Assembly (NCBI GenBank): GCA_002105175.1
Contig: MCGE01000006.1
Location: 310,001 to 374,000, forward strand
Reading direction: 5' to 3'
DNA from: Absidia repens
Lineage: Eukaryota > Mucoromycota > Mucoromycetes > Mucorales > Cunninghamellaceae
DNA length: 64,000 bases
The notes under the pieces were generated by a model. That model saw nothing but the letters and a program-made list of their open reading frames with translations. It was not told where the DNA came from and did no database searches. This document shows positions 27,217 to 37,250 of this stretch, piece by piece. Both the position numbers and the translations under genes were made by a program. The first letter of the stretch is position 1. Every line of letters begins with the position of its first letter.

Positions 27217-28497
27217 TTAGAGAGGGGGTAGGTAATGGGCTGTATCTGGTATTTCGGTCTTAAGGACAGTTGTATTGAAACTGGAGCATGATTGACAACG
27301 ATGATGGAAGAAATGATAGGGGGCAACTGATTTTTGTTCACAGTCATTACAAAATACGAGCGAGCGGTAATTTTGGTAGGCAAGAGGCATAGGTTGGCGC
27401 TCCATCTCATTTTGCAGTTGTCGAAAATAAAAGGTCATGTCACGAAGCGATTTTAAACATATCGGGCACTGATAGGAATTTTGGATGTGTTGTTGATAGC
27501 ATGTTTTATGAATGCCATGCCCACAAACCTATAATATATATATTTATCTGTGAGAACGGATCAACAATAAATAGACGTAGGAGCTAGTTAAACTTACCAT
27601 TACAATAACTGCTGTAGTACTTGTGAACATGTATTCTCCACAAATCGGACAGTCGGACTCTAAATTTCGTTCTATGCATTTATGAGAGTCTTTGGCGGAC
27701 ATGGTCAGACACACATTGCACTTTTCACAGTGATGGAAATCAATTCCGATTCCTTTTCCTTGCCGACAAATACCACAGGCATCACAATGATAGGTGGGAT
27801 GATCTGGTGAATCGTTCCAAAATTTGCATTGATGACAGTAATATCTTGATGCTCTTGTGTTGCATGTTTTACAATATTGTCCAGCCGGTTGGAGCGTATC
27901 ACATACCATGCACAGCATATTTTTGATTTCTGACCTGAAAAAAAAAAAAAAAAAAGGTGAGTGCCGCCTGTAAATGATAATAAAAAGAAGTCCGCTTGAA
28001 ATTATTTAAGGATTTGTACCTCACCATAGCATGGTCACTATTTTCATCGTGGCAATGTCGACATGGGAATATTTTCTGACAGCAATCTGCTTGTATTTTA
28101 ACATTGCGCTGATAATGGGGACAACCTAGGATATTTTTTTCTTCATCCTATTAAAAAAAATCATCAGCGTTACTCACCTTTTTTTCCATCATGCATAAAC
28201 TTACCTGATAGGACTTCTCATTTGATAGCGCTGTCAATGTATGATGTGGGTTTGGTAATGACTGGATGGTATGTTGATGCGTCATGAGACTCTATATATC
28301 ATAAAAAAAAAAAAAGAAGAAGATGAGACACTACGCATTTTTTTTACAGCATGATTATGGATGTTAGGGAATTTTACCTGCATCCGTATTGATTTTTCCT
28401 TTAAGCATAGAGATTTATTTTGGTGGATTTCCAATATCTGTTCTCGTAGTTTCTTTTGATGGAGCATATTAAAAGTGTGATGATTAACAGTGGTCAT
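27217..28497 (-). CDS. CHY/CTCHY/RING ubiquitin ligase (RCHY1/Pirh2-like)
   Basis: Five exons (minus): 28497-28378, 28291-28205, 28147-28020, 27934-27598, 27528-27217; 327 aa. CHY zinc finger: GCPHYQRNVKIQADCC, FPCRHCHDENSDHAM. CTCHY finger: YYCHQCKFWNDS, YHCDACGICRQGKGIGIDFH. RING-H2: CPICGEYMF, CGHGIHKTCYQQHI, YQCPICLKS. C-terminal zinc-ribbon: FCNDCEQKSVAPYHF, HRCQSCSSFNT. The whole cysteine/histidine set looks intact, so an active E3 ubiquitin ligase is expected. Animal Pirh2 targets p53; the fungal substrate is unknown. The start at 28497 is the conservative choice; an in-frame ATG at 28542 is also open. Its promoter carries four (A/T)CGCGCGA motifs. Confidence 0.92.
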
Positions 28498-29120
28498 ATT
28501 TTTGATACTAGAAGAAGATAAGGAAAACATGCACAGAAACAAATTCCAGTTTTTATTTTATATGTCCAGAATATTGGTGGTCATCGCGCGAGAGGAGTCC
28601 GATTATCGCTTAAAGGGCAAAAGGAAAAAAATGAGCCCCCATTTTTGTAAGTCCGATACATCACTTTTATTGGAGATTCATCCAAGGGACAAATGTCAAT
28701 AAAAAAAAGATTCTTGGGTGTACACATTGACAAGTCGAATGAATAACTAAGGAGACGTGAGAATGTTTTTCTCTATCTTTTTTGGACTCAGGTACAACAC
28801 AGTAATAGACACACACATTTTTAAACCCTTCGCGCGACCTTTGTCCTTGATCTGCCCCGCCACAACGCGCGACCTACCGCCGTTTTCACTTCACCCCTTT
28901 CCCATTTCCCCTTTTTATTTTAACGCGCGATGCTTCACCGAAATCAGCATGAGTGCGGTATGATATAATAAATCAAAATAAGAAATTTCATCTTCCCACA
29001 TTCTTCAAAATTATCATACGATATCATAAAACATCATAATACAATAAATATATAAAAAATAAAATGGACATATTACAACATGATCCAAGGTCAATAATCT
29101 CATCCCCGTTTTTTATTCAT
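28498..29120. promoter_or_regulatory. RCHY1-like promoter with four (A/T)CGCGCGA motifs; EMC8 3' flank
   Basis: The motif occurs at 28584-28591 (TCGCGCGA), 28830-28837 (TCGCGCGA), 28865-28872 (ACGCGCGA) and 28923-28930 (ACGCGCGA). Two share the longer CGCGCGACCT. In AT-rich DNA this clustering is conspicuous. The stretch otherwise holds a CT-rich patch at 28880-28920 and AT-rich DNA toward the EMC8 stop. No gene is supported. Confidence 0.45.
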
Positions 29121-29437
29121 TCATAATTTCAAATCACTTGAAGCTAACCAATCTAAAGATATATTTTCTAAATGATCGTCTAAATCTACTACACGGAGGT
29201 ATCCAGATGAGTTGAGCAAACCGTATACCTTGGGAAGATATTCTTGTTTTACTTGATCCTTGAACTGATCCCTGTTTATCCGCCATTGTAGTTCCACATA
29301 ATCATATACCTATTTTAGAAAACAGAAGTTGAGTCCGCCATATTCAATTCTCTATTCCTCGTAGTCTTTTGGATTGTTACCACTAGAGCATCTGTCACTT
29401 TCTCCATAGACCCAAGCTTTTCATTATTCACCTAAAG

Positions 29438-29487
<50 letters not shown>

Positions 29488-30015
29488 CGCGTAGTTCAGT
29501 TCATAGGCACCTATCACTGTTATCCAGTTATACTTAACACAAAGATTCTGGCGGCTTTGGACCGCTGTCGAATAGCATCCGCTACTTTGATGGCATTTTC
29601 TTGAAGCGACACATCGTCCATACCAACATTCGCCTGATACCAGCCCACAATTTGAAGCTGCTTCTTTTTGGCGTATACTTCAACCTACAATAATTGAAAA
29701 TAATAACCACCGAGAGAAAAGAATGAGTAAAGTTCCACTCTTTGCCTCTGCATAACACAATTCCTTCACTAATTACCATATGCACACACACAGCCTCTTC
29801 TGTTCTATTTTCATTTTGTTACCTACTTGCTGTAAAGCTATATCCAACATGGGAGTTAGGGTTGTCCAATGATGGAAAAGTGGGACGGCGGTAGTGACTT
29901 TGGTGACAGTCTCTTTTTCAATAATACCTAGTAACAATCCGCACACCTGATCGAAAGGATATTTGGCAGCATGTATCAAAGGTAAAGTATAGCCGTGCAA
30001 TTCTATGGTAGACAT
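29121..30015 (-). CDS. EMC8: ER membrane protein complex subunit 8/9
   Basis: Four exons (minus): 30015-29827, 29684-29541, 29431-29381, 29309-29121; 190 aa, normal for the family. It is an MPN-fold (UPF0172) protein: IELHGYTLPLIHAAKYPF, VCGLLLGI, TAVPLFHHWTTLTPMLDIAL, IVGWYQANVGMDD, VVDLDDHLENISLDWL. It is a cytosolic subunit of the EMC membrane-protein insertase. It lacks a catalytic JAMM motif, as expected. The donor of intron 2 reads GTGTTA, which is weak, but it is the only junction keeping IFVNNEKLGS in frame. The same intron contains a 47-nt A run (29440-29486). It is divergent from VTC1 with 285 bp between starts. Confidence 0.88.
29440..29486. repeat. A47 homopolymer in EMC8 intron
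   Basis: An uninterrupted run of 47 A on the plus strand, i.e. 47 T on the sense strand of the minus-strand EMC8 gene, just before the acceptor of the exon starting at 29431. Confidence 0.9.
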
Positions 30016-30300
30016 GGCAATAGAAAAAAAAGAAAAAAGGGCCAGAGTAGTCAACGACCAAAAAAAAAAAAAGGTGTGAAAGAAAGCGAGAGGGAGAAAA
30101 AGAGAGATTTTTAATTAATTTAAATGCCGCTCTCCTTCGGTGATGATGTAGTAGTGATGAACAGCAAAAAATTCGAAACAGTAAAAAGACAACAGCGAAC
30201 TCTATTTTCTCCATAAAAGAAGATTGTTCGAGTATTTCTCTTTCCTCCTTTCTTTTTTTTATATATTAATACTCTTTGACTATTTACCACTTCAAAAAAC
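30016..30300. promoter_or_regulatory. Divergent promoter region, EMC8 / VTC1
   Basis: 285 bp between divergent start codons. An A12-13 run and a purine-rich stretch (30070-30110) flank the EMC8 side; the VTC1 side has a CT-rich tract (30230-30265) before its ATG. Longer minus-strand open frames here are not protein-like. Confidence 0.5.
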
Positions 30301-30755
30301 ATGGGCTCGCTCGAACCAACGGTGGGAAAACGAATTGCATTACCTATGCGAATAGAACCAAAAGTTTTTTTCGCCAATGAACGCACATTTTTATCATGGC
30401 TACATTTCACTGTAGTGCTAGGTGGACTGGCTATGGGATTATTGAATTTTGGGGACAAAATCAGTCAACTCTGTGCTCTTATGTTCACGCTGATTGCTAT
30501 GGGTGTGATGGTATATGCTTTATACACCTATCATTGGCGTGCTAACAAAATTCGAAATCGCCTGGATGCTTCTTATGATGATCGATGGGGTCCATCGGTA
30601 TTGTGTATTTTTTTATTGGCTGCCGTCTTGCTCAACCTTTTCTGTAAGTTCAAACAAATGCCATATAGCATCATCTAATCCATCTTCTTTCTTCTCCACC
30701 CCTCTTTTTCTTACAAATTAACCTAGTACGTGTATATGGCAAAAAGAATTTATAA
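30301..30755 (+). CDS. VTC1: VTC1, polyphosphate polymerase complex subunit (DUF202)
   Basis: Two exons: 30301-30643 and 30727-30755; 123 aa. The family motif [20 protein letters not shown] is followed by [20 protein letters not shown] and two further membrane helices ([36 protein letters not shown]). The second exon adds LRVYGKNL, a normal VTC1 end; without splicing the frame would run into [15 protein letters not shown]1 is the small membrane subunit of the vacuolar transporter chaperone complex that makes and translocates polyphosphate into vacuoles/acidocalcisomes. An SPX phosphate transporter lies 3.8 kb downstream. Confidence 0.93.
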
Positions 30756-31027
30756 AAAAAAAAAGAAAAGAAAACCGATAAATACACCCATTCTTTGATT
30801 CAACCACTTTCTAAAATAGATATATTTTTGTTTATTCAGTTTCAAAATAATAAAAAGACAATAATAATAACTATAACTAAACTGTTTCAATTTCCTCGTC
30901 CCCCCTTTCTCGTCCCGTCTACAATACGTAATGCTAGTATATGATTAGTGAAAAGGTTTTTTCCACTAATAAACTAGTTACATATATGATACCCAATTTT
31001 GTTTGTCGCATGTTACCCCACGTGAGG

Positions 31028-31240
31028 TCAACCCAAGAATACGATAAATAGTAGGTAGCATAGTACAACAATAAATGATTCATCTATGATAAGACGGTCA
31101 CCTTTTCTAACGCCACTATCCTCATAAATAGCATCAGTAAATGCGCTTTTTTTTACAACAGCTTTCATTGTTACGGTGTCTCCAGACTTGCATCTCGGAC
31201 CAGTAAGTTCATGATCTAAATAAACACTGGGTCCAAACAA
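31028..31240 (-). pseudogene. Protein-like open frame of unknown nature, possibly a gene fragment
   Basis: A 70-codon frame whose first ~50 residues have protein-like composition (LDHELTGPRCKSGDTVTMKA, VVKKSAFTDAIYEDSG, VRKGDRLIIDES), followed by a hydrophobic end. A CAG acceptor-like site precedes it, so it might be a terminal exon. No upstream exon could be assembled and no family is recognised. It could be a relic of a duplicated gene or mobile element. Confidence 0.25.
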
Positions 31241-31654
31241 ACAAACAAATACCAGGTTCAGTATGTACTGAATTTATACATCACTCCCCTCTACCTGAAA
31301 AGCTCTGATCACCATACGTTGAATTATTGATAGTACATATTTTATGAAATACTTTTTCTATCATGATTAAAATTCGTAAAAAAAAAAAAAAAAAGCAAAG
31401 GATAGTGCCCTGAATGACGCTTATTTTAAACGGCGCTTGCGCCCACCGTCAAAGGGTAATGAGACTCGGGACGTTTCCCATTTTACATTCCCAAATTGGG
31501 CAACGCTCGGGACATCCGCACTTCATATTCCCAAATTCAAAAAAGACAGAGACTATTATGTTTAGCAGGAGAAGCAAAACGATCTTGGTTGATCAATTAA
31601 TAATATGAATGGTGGAGCTATAAAAAAGAACTGCATTTTATTTTAAATGACCTA

Positions 31655-32490
31655 GAAAGGCATATCAGTCGCTGGGGCTCTGTCGGGGAATAATCATATT
31701 GAGCGAGCTAGGAAGCCTGCGTTTGAAGTGACAATCACAAAATAGCAACAATAATGGCATCAGTTACTACATAAATAGTTATAAGGTGGGTAATAAAAAG
31801 ATATTTTTCACTTGAAGCAGTTTGGGTCAATATTAAAGTAAGAACGAGGGGTTCTTTGAAACAAGCGATATAATGGACATAACATGAGTGAGACTATCGG
31901 TAGGTCGAAAAAACGGTCAACATTCCCTTAAATTTACAATTGCAAAAAGGAATAAGATATGCTTTACGGGACACATTATGAGAAAGACTAAAACGGTACC
32001 TTTTATTAAGCAGAGCAAAGCATAACAATTGATCAAAACATTTATCAGACGGGATTGATTGCTAGGAAAAAAAAAAGGAATCTACTGCGCAAAACATAAA
32101 AGAGATTAATGGAACTTATTTCATTGAAGCAAGTAAAAAGAGACATATTTTATTCAGATATATATACAAACTATGGACAAGATAACACTAAACTAAGCTA
32201 TGAAGGCTCCAAAGCGCCAACTAATGGTGCCTTCAGATCCTAGATCCAAAATGAAAGAGTTTCCCCATGCATGTTGTAATCCCTGAGCCGAAAACCCTTC
32301 TAAACTAGTCCTGATACAATTCTAGGTCCAAAATAACCCCATAGAAATTAAATGGTGAAGAAAAATTGAAATGGAAAAAAAAAGAAAGAGAGCCGAAAAA
32401 ACAGAAAAGGCGGGAAGAGAAAATAAATATCATGTGGGCGGGTTTTGAATTTTTCCAAACCTCTCATTCGGGTTTTGGGGTTTGGGTGCC
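31655..32490 (-). repeat. Dispersed repeat family, copy B (minus)
   Basis: Reverse-complement of the family core at about 32150-32312, with the matching CCCGCCCACATGAT-type box at 32431-32442 (seen as CATGTGGGCGGG). It is closest to copy C: both carry GACGGGATTGATTGCTA or AACGGGATTGATTGCTA and the same GTAAAAAGAGACAT stretch. Similarity to copies A and D extends left to about 31660. Confidence 0.75.
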
Positions 32491-32644
32491 TTTTTGTTTT
32501 ATTTTCTTTCCTTTTTTTAAAAAGTTACAAAAAAAGGAATGCGCTCTTCTGCTCTCTTCTTCTTTTCGAAACTAATCTTATACCATGCAACATGAAAGAC
32601 ATGGTAGTCCTATTCTCATGATGGAAACCTATTCATTAAGCAAC

Positions 32645-32870
32645 GGTATCATGCCTCTTTCTTCTTTTTATAGCAAGCCGCACCATTCAACAATAACGCC
32701 ATGGTCCCTCCCGTTTCTTTATAAAGCAGGCCCTACCATTTAACATTGGTTGCATTCTATTTATTTCTTCTCAAGGCAGTCGCACCCTCTTCCTTTCACA
32801 CCACCTGCCATCTCCTTCATTCCACTAACCGCTGTCTTTTTGTGAAACGCCGCTTCCTTTTAAAGCAATT
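32645..32870. repeat. Degenerate ~55-bp tandem repeat
   Basis: Recurring order of TTTCTT, TATA/AAAGCA and GCCGCACCATT-like blocks: AGCAAGCCGCACCATTCAAC, AGCAGGCCCTACCATTTAAC, GGCAGTCGCACCCTCTTCC and further decayed units. Unit boundaries are approximate. Confidence 0.4.
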
Positions 32871-33174
32871 ATTATTTCTTGATACCCCTCCCACACAAGA
32901 TCGACGGCATGATGGTTTTGGACGCGACATGGACCACTGTACCTGGATCTATTTTAGCTTATTTTAATCATCATTGTAGAATAGAATGTCACACAAAATA
33001 GAATAACTTATACTTTTTACTTCAACTAGTTTATCTTAACGTTATGTTCATTCAACAACAATATGTATGTTAGGCGCACCAGTATTAGTTCTAGTTTTCT
33101 CTTTGCTTGCCATATATATATATATACCACTACGCCTTAATTTAATTGATTCATTAATTTAATAAAAAGAATAT

Positions 33175-33900
33175 ATTTTATTGACGCAGAATTGGCAGAT
33201 ACTAAGACTAAGGAAGGGGGGTTCATTACGACAAAGAATTGAACCGGAAAAGTTCTATTGGAGGTACTATGAGGGAGACTATTCTGAGGTTTTCAATAAA
33301 TGTTAATACTTTCCAGAGGAACGTAAAGGAATGAGTGTGAAATGGGGTCTTGAATAGTGTACAAAGCTGTCATATATTGTTCTCTTATTGATACACGGCA
33401 AACGATCAAAACACTAATCAAACGGGATTGATTGCTAAGAAAACAAAAAAAGGAAAAGAAAAGAAAAGGAATCTATTGTCCAAAACATAAGAAATACCAA
33501 TGAGACATACTTCATTGAAACAAGTAAAAAGAGACATGTTTTATTTAGATTTAGGTACAAACTATGGCCAATATAACACTAAACTAAGCTAATGAAGGCT
33601 CCAAAGAGCCAACTAAAGGTGCCTACAGATATCCTAGATCCAAAATGAAAGGGTTTCCCCATGCATGTTGTAATCCCTGAGCCGAAAACCCTTCTAAACT
33701 AGTCCTGATACAATTCTAGGCCCAAAATAACCCCATACAAGTTGAATGATGAAGAAAAAAAAAGAAGAAGAAAAAAAAGAAAATGAAAAGAAAGAGAGAG
33801 GGCGGAGGGAAAAAACAAATGGGCGAAGGCAAAAATCATTTGGGTGGGATTTGAAATATTTTCTGTGGCCTCACTGACCCGCAGTTCCTGACTTTTTTTG
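33175..33900 (-). repeat. Dispersed repeat family, copy C (minus)
   Basis: Core in reverse at about 33535-33705 (GGACTAGTTTAGAAGGGT, GGCTCTTTGGAGCCTTCATT on the minus strand). The box is diverged to ATCCCACCCAAATG (33837-33850). It lies in the same orientation as copy B, about 1.4 kb away. Similarity extends left at least to the GGGAGACTATTCTGAGG segment near 33270-33290. Confidence 0.75.
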
Positions 33901-34570
33901 ATAGTCGTTTTCATTTCGATGAAAAAAAGAGAAAGAGGGTAATTCCAAAAGATAGCTGTATAGCTGGTTATAAATTGAATACCCACATTAGAATAACGAT
34001 ATTCCGTATTGTGGGTCTTCAATGTATAGGAACGAGAAGGATTTTTTGAATGGTTTTAAAATAATGATGGGAGAGTGCACATAAAAATATGGTAATTGAA
34101 ATGAAATGGAAGATATTTAGTTTACCCGCATAACATTAATAATACGCCTTGGAACGCAGTTCCTCGACCTCTCAGCTAAAATCGACCACCTTTAATTGCA
34201 CAAAGACTTATTTTTTTTTTATCAAAAATCAAAACTATTACCAGCCACGTACTTCTCTATCTTTTTAACTTAGTATCATATTACGTGGTTAACATGTCTA
34301 TAGTCAAATAAAAGAAATATTCATATCATTTTCCGTGCGCACCCCTTTTTTTTGAGTTCTTTCTGAATGCACCATACTGGAACCCTATTTTTTCTAACAA
34401 ACACATCAATAACGCAAACAAAATGATAATACACTTAAAGTTTTTATTGAATTTTTTTATTCAGGTAAAATAACAAGAAGAGAAGTAAGGAGAATACACT
34501 ATGAAGGATACAATAAATATAATACTGATATCAAGACTAAACTTAAGGATAGGAAGGGCAGGGGGAAGCG

Positions 34571-35511
34571 TTAAAATCCAAGAGATATCATCATACCATA
34601 CCCCATTGTCACCACCAAGAGACAGCAAAAGATACTGGTAGGAATACCGGTAATGATAAAATCACGGGATGTCAAATAAGGTTTTCCAAACCTGTCTTCC
34701 AGTCCCGAAGTGAACATGTTTGGATAACCAGAGACGGGCAGACCCATACCAGCTGAGCATGCCAAACCAGCACCCATAACTAAAAGATTCGGATGAGGAG
34801 TAGGTAATTGTTGTCCAACTTGCTGTACGATAGGAATGATGATCAGTGCCGCAACAGTATGTGACACAAACGTAGCAAACACAAGCATCAGCACCGAGAA
34901 AATTGTCAAAATCACAATCACATCCAAGTCATCGATCATCCCTTTGATCCGCAGTGCAATATCCTGTAGCAACCCTGACGATGTCACCGCTTCGCCCAAT
35001 GCCATGCCGCCTTGCGCTAGTACGACTACCGACCATAAAAACCCATTCAGATCTTCCTTGTTCAATAAACCCGTGCCAAAAAACAAAAATAGTGGTAATG
35101 TCGCTACAATGCCGGTGCTGCCGAGATACTGGACTAACGTCGTTTCCGCACACCAAAGACCAATGGTGATGATGGTGATTGCCATTACAGCTATCTGGGT
35201 CTTGAATAGAGATGCTGATTTCGCTGTTGGTTGGTCAACCGTCGTAGAAGAAGATAAGGTCTTGAGATGAGGCATCGCGCGGTCGGGGCGGTACACAAGA
35301 AGTAAGAGGAACCAACAAATAAAAATACACAAGATTGAGATTGGCATGGCTATCATAAACCACACACCCCAGCCAGGATTCGGGTTCATGTACTGTAAAG
35401 TGATGATATTTTGTGGGGATGAGATGGGACTGGTCATGCCACCAATACAAGAGCCAAGAGCTAAAATAATACACCAAAACATCAAAGTTAATATCGTTTC
35501 CGCAGCATCCT

Positions 35512-35552
<41 letters not shown>

Positions 35553-35668
35553 GGTACTTACCTATGCCAAGAATCAAGCAAGAACCTACCACAGAAGGAG
35601 AGGAAGATGGTGAAGACGGAGCATGTTTTGGAATTTTTTCAATGATGGCATCGCCACCTATAGCGTTG

Positions 35669-35704
<36 letters not shown>

Positions 35705-37250
35705 GAAGGAAGAGTTCGAAGAATGGGCTCAATCAAGGAATAACACAAGACAGGAGTAGCCACATTAGAGATCCACATGCTTAGAAATCCAGAGACAAGC
35801 ATGATAGCCAACAATATCCATCGTGGTCGAGTTCCGGCGCGAGATAACACATGTGTAGCAAAGGCTTTGGCAATACCATATTTCCCTACCGCTGCGGCCA
35901 AAGCAAACCCACCTAGCAACATCATGATTGTACTGCTAAACATGGCACTGAAGACCGTCTTGGAAGCCACCGATGCGGACATAGGCAGTCCATCCACTTC
36001 ATTCCGCATCACACCAAGAATCACAATCAAAAAGGGTAAGCCCATCGACGTCGCATAGAGCGGAATTGCCTCGGTGGCCCACATCACAGCCGCAAAAACT
36101 AAAAGCGCGAAACAGTAATTTTCTTGTCGGTTTCCAAAACAATCAATGTTCATCAGAACCACAAATACAACCACAGCAAACAACAAACACAAATGTTGAC
36201 GAAGGTTTAGCGCTGGAATCGAAATGGCATGCCCACAACATGAGAATGACCTTGTAGGATGGTTGTCGTCGATATTGCCGGAAGATGAGACCGATGGAGC
36301 AATGTCAGGGTAATGGGAATGGATAGCGTGTTGCATATCGGAAGGATTCTTGCTGTTGTTGTTGTTGTTGTTCAATATATGGTCGGGTTGGTGACACGTT
36401 CCATTATCATGCGTTGATGGGAGTTGTTTCCACTGCTGATCTTGTTGATAAGGAAGGTTGATCCGTTCTGCTGCATAATAAGCATTCATTTGCCGAGTGG
36501 CCAGATGGATACTATCGTGACAAAAGTAATATGCATAATGCTGTAAGAGCCGATCAAGTTGGTTACAAAGTCCTGTCACAACACCAGTCATGAAGGGACG
36601 AGAGGTTGATTTGATATGAGCAAGATAATCTGTACGTAGATGCCTATTCATGTGTTGATCGTAGTCGCAAAGGATTTTATCAAAGCCGATCCAGTTGAGT
36701 TCGACAAAGGTATTCAAGTTGATAAGTGAGATATATAGATCACCCAGTTGTTTTTTCTGCAAGTCTGTCCATGACGACAATAAGAAGTTGTGTGATTTTT
36801 GTGAAGAAAGGATGGTGCTGCTGTTGCTGCTGCCGCTGATACTGCTACTGCCAGGTTCAATGCATGATTGTTGTTGCTGTTGGTTCCAGGTATCAGTGTT
36901 CAAGATGGAATCCAGTCTTGAATAAAGAGAAGTCTCCATATCGATAAAAAAGCCTGCCACTTTTTCTAACTGAGTGTTCAATGCCAATAAAAATGTAGAA
37001 TCCTGTTCTTGTAGTGGGATGGTGTTTTCTTCATCAATAGTCGTACTAAGTATTTGCCGTTCTTGTTCCAATTTGGATATCAGTAGTGCCAAATTTTCAT
37101 AACTAGAAACAAAGAGAATAGATTGTTAGTACTGAAGCATTGCATAAAGTATCCCTTGAATTCCATGTTACACTTGGTTTACCTGATGTAACTATTCCAC
37201 CATTCAGGTACGGCATTCATCTTCAAGGAATCAGTGAACTTGATGTCCAT
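34571..37250 (-). CDS. PHO91: SPX-domain low-affinity phosphate transporter (PHO87/90/91 type)
   Basis: Three exons (minus): 37250-37183, 37102-35562, 35460-34571; 832 aa. The N-terminal SPX domain starts MDIKFTDSLKMNAVPEWWNS and SYENLALLISKLEQE, with LNTFVELNWIGFDKILCDYD as the inositol-pyrophosphate-sensing helix. About a dozen membrane helices of the DASS/Na-sulfate symporter family follow: WATEAIPLYATSMGLPFLIV, MLLGGFALAAAVGKYGIA, WISNVATPVLCYSLIEP, LGSCIGGMTSPISSPQN, LLVMGAGLACSAGMGLPVSG. A run of 12-13 Asp interrupts the middle. The paralogue PHO91 works at the vacuole, PHO87/90 at the plasma membrane; which one this is cannot be decided. Intron 2 includes (CA)n and (TA)n microsatellites. 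Confidence 0.93.
35515..35552. repeat. (CA)n(TA)n microsatellite in transporter intron
   Basis: CACACA... followed by TATATA... immediately beside the donor of the second intron of the phosphate transporter. It generates Cys/Val- and Ile/Tyr-rich spurious frames. Confidence 0.85.

Larger units (their letters stand above)
30756..34570. other. Repeat-rich gene-poor stretch between VTC1 and the phosphate transporter
   Basis: Contains repeat copies B (about 31655-32490) and C (about 33175-33900), both minus. There is a two-unit ~41-bp duplication (31465-31538) and a degenerate ~55-bp tandem array (32645-32870). A weak relative of the repeat may sit at 30825-30990. One minus-strand open frame (31028-31240) looks protein-like. 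DNA from about 34100 to the transporter stop is AT-rich 3' flank. No complete gene is supported. Confidence 0.6.

Noticed and set aside
29440..29486. Exon boundary inside the EMC8 poly-A run
   Set aside because: The run is wholly intronic; VNNEKLGSMEKV joins IFV in frame without it.
34836..35270. 144-codon open frame on the plus strand
   Set aside because: Antisense to the membrane-helix exon of the SPX phosphate transporter; no family features of its own.
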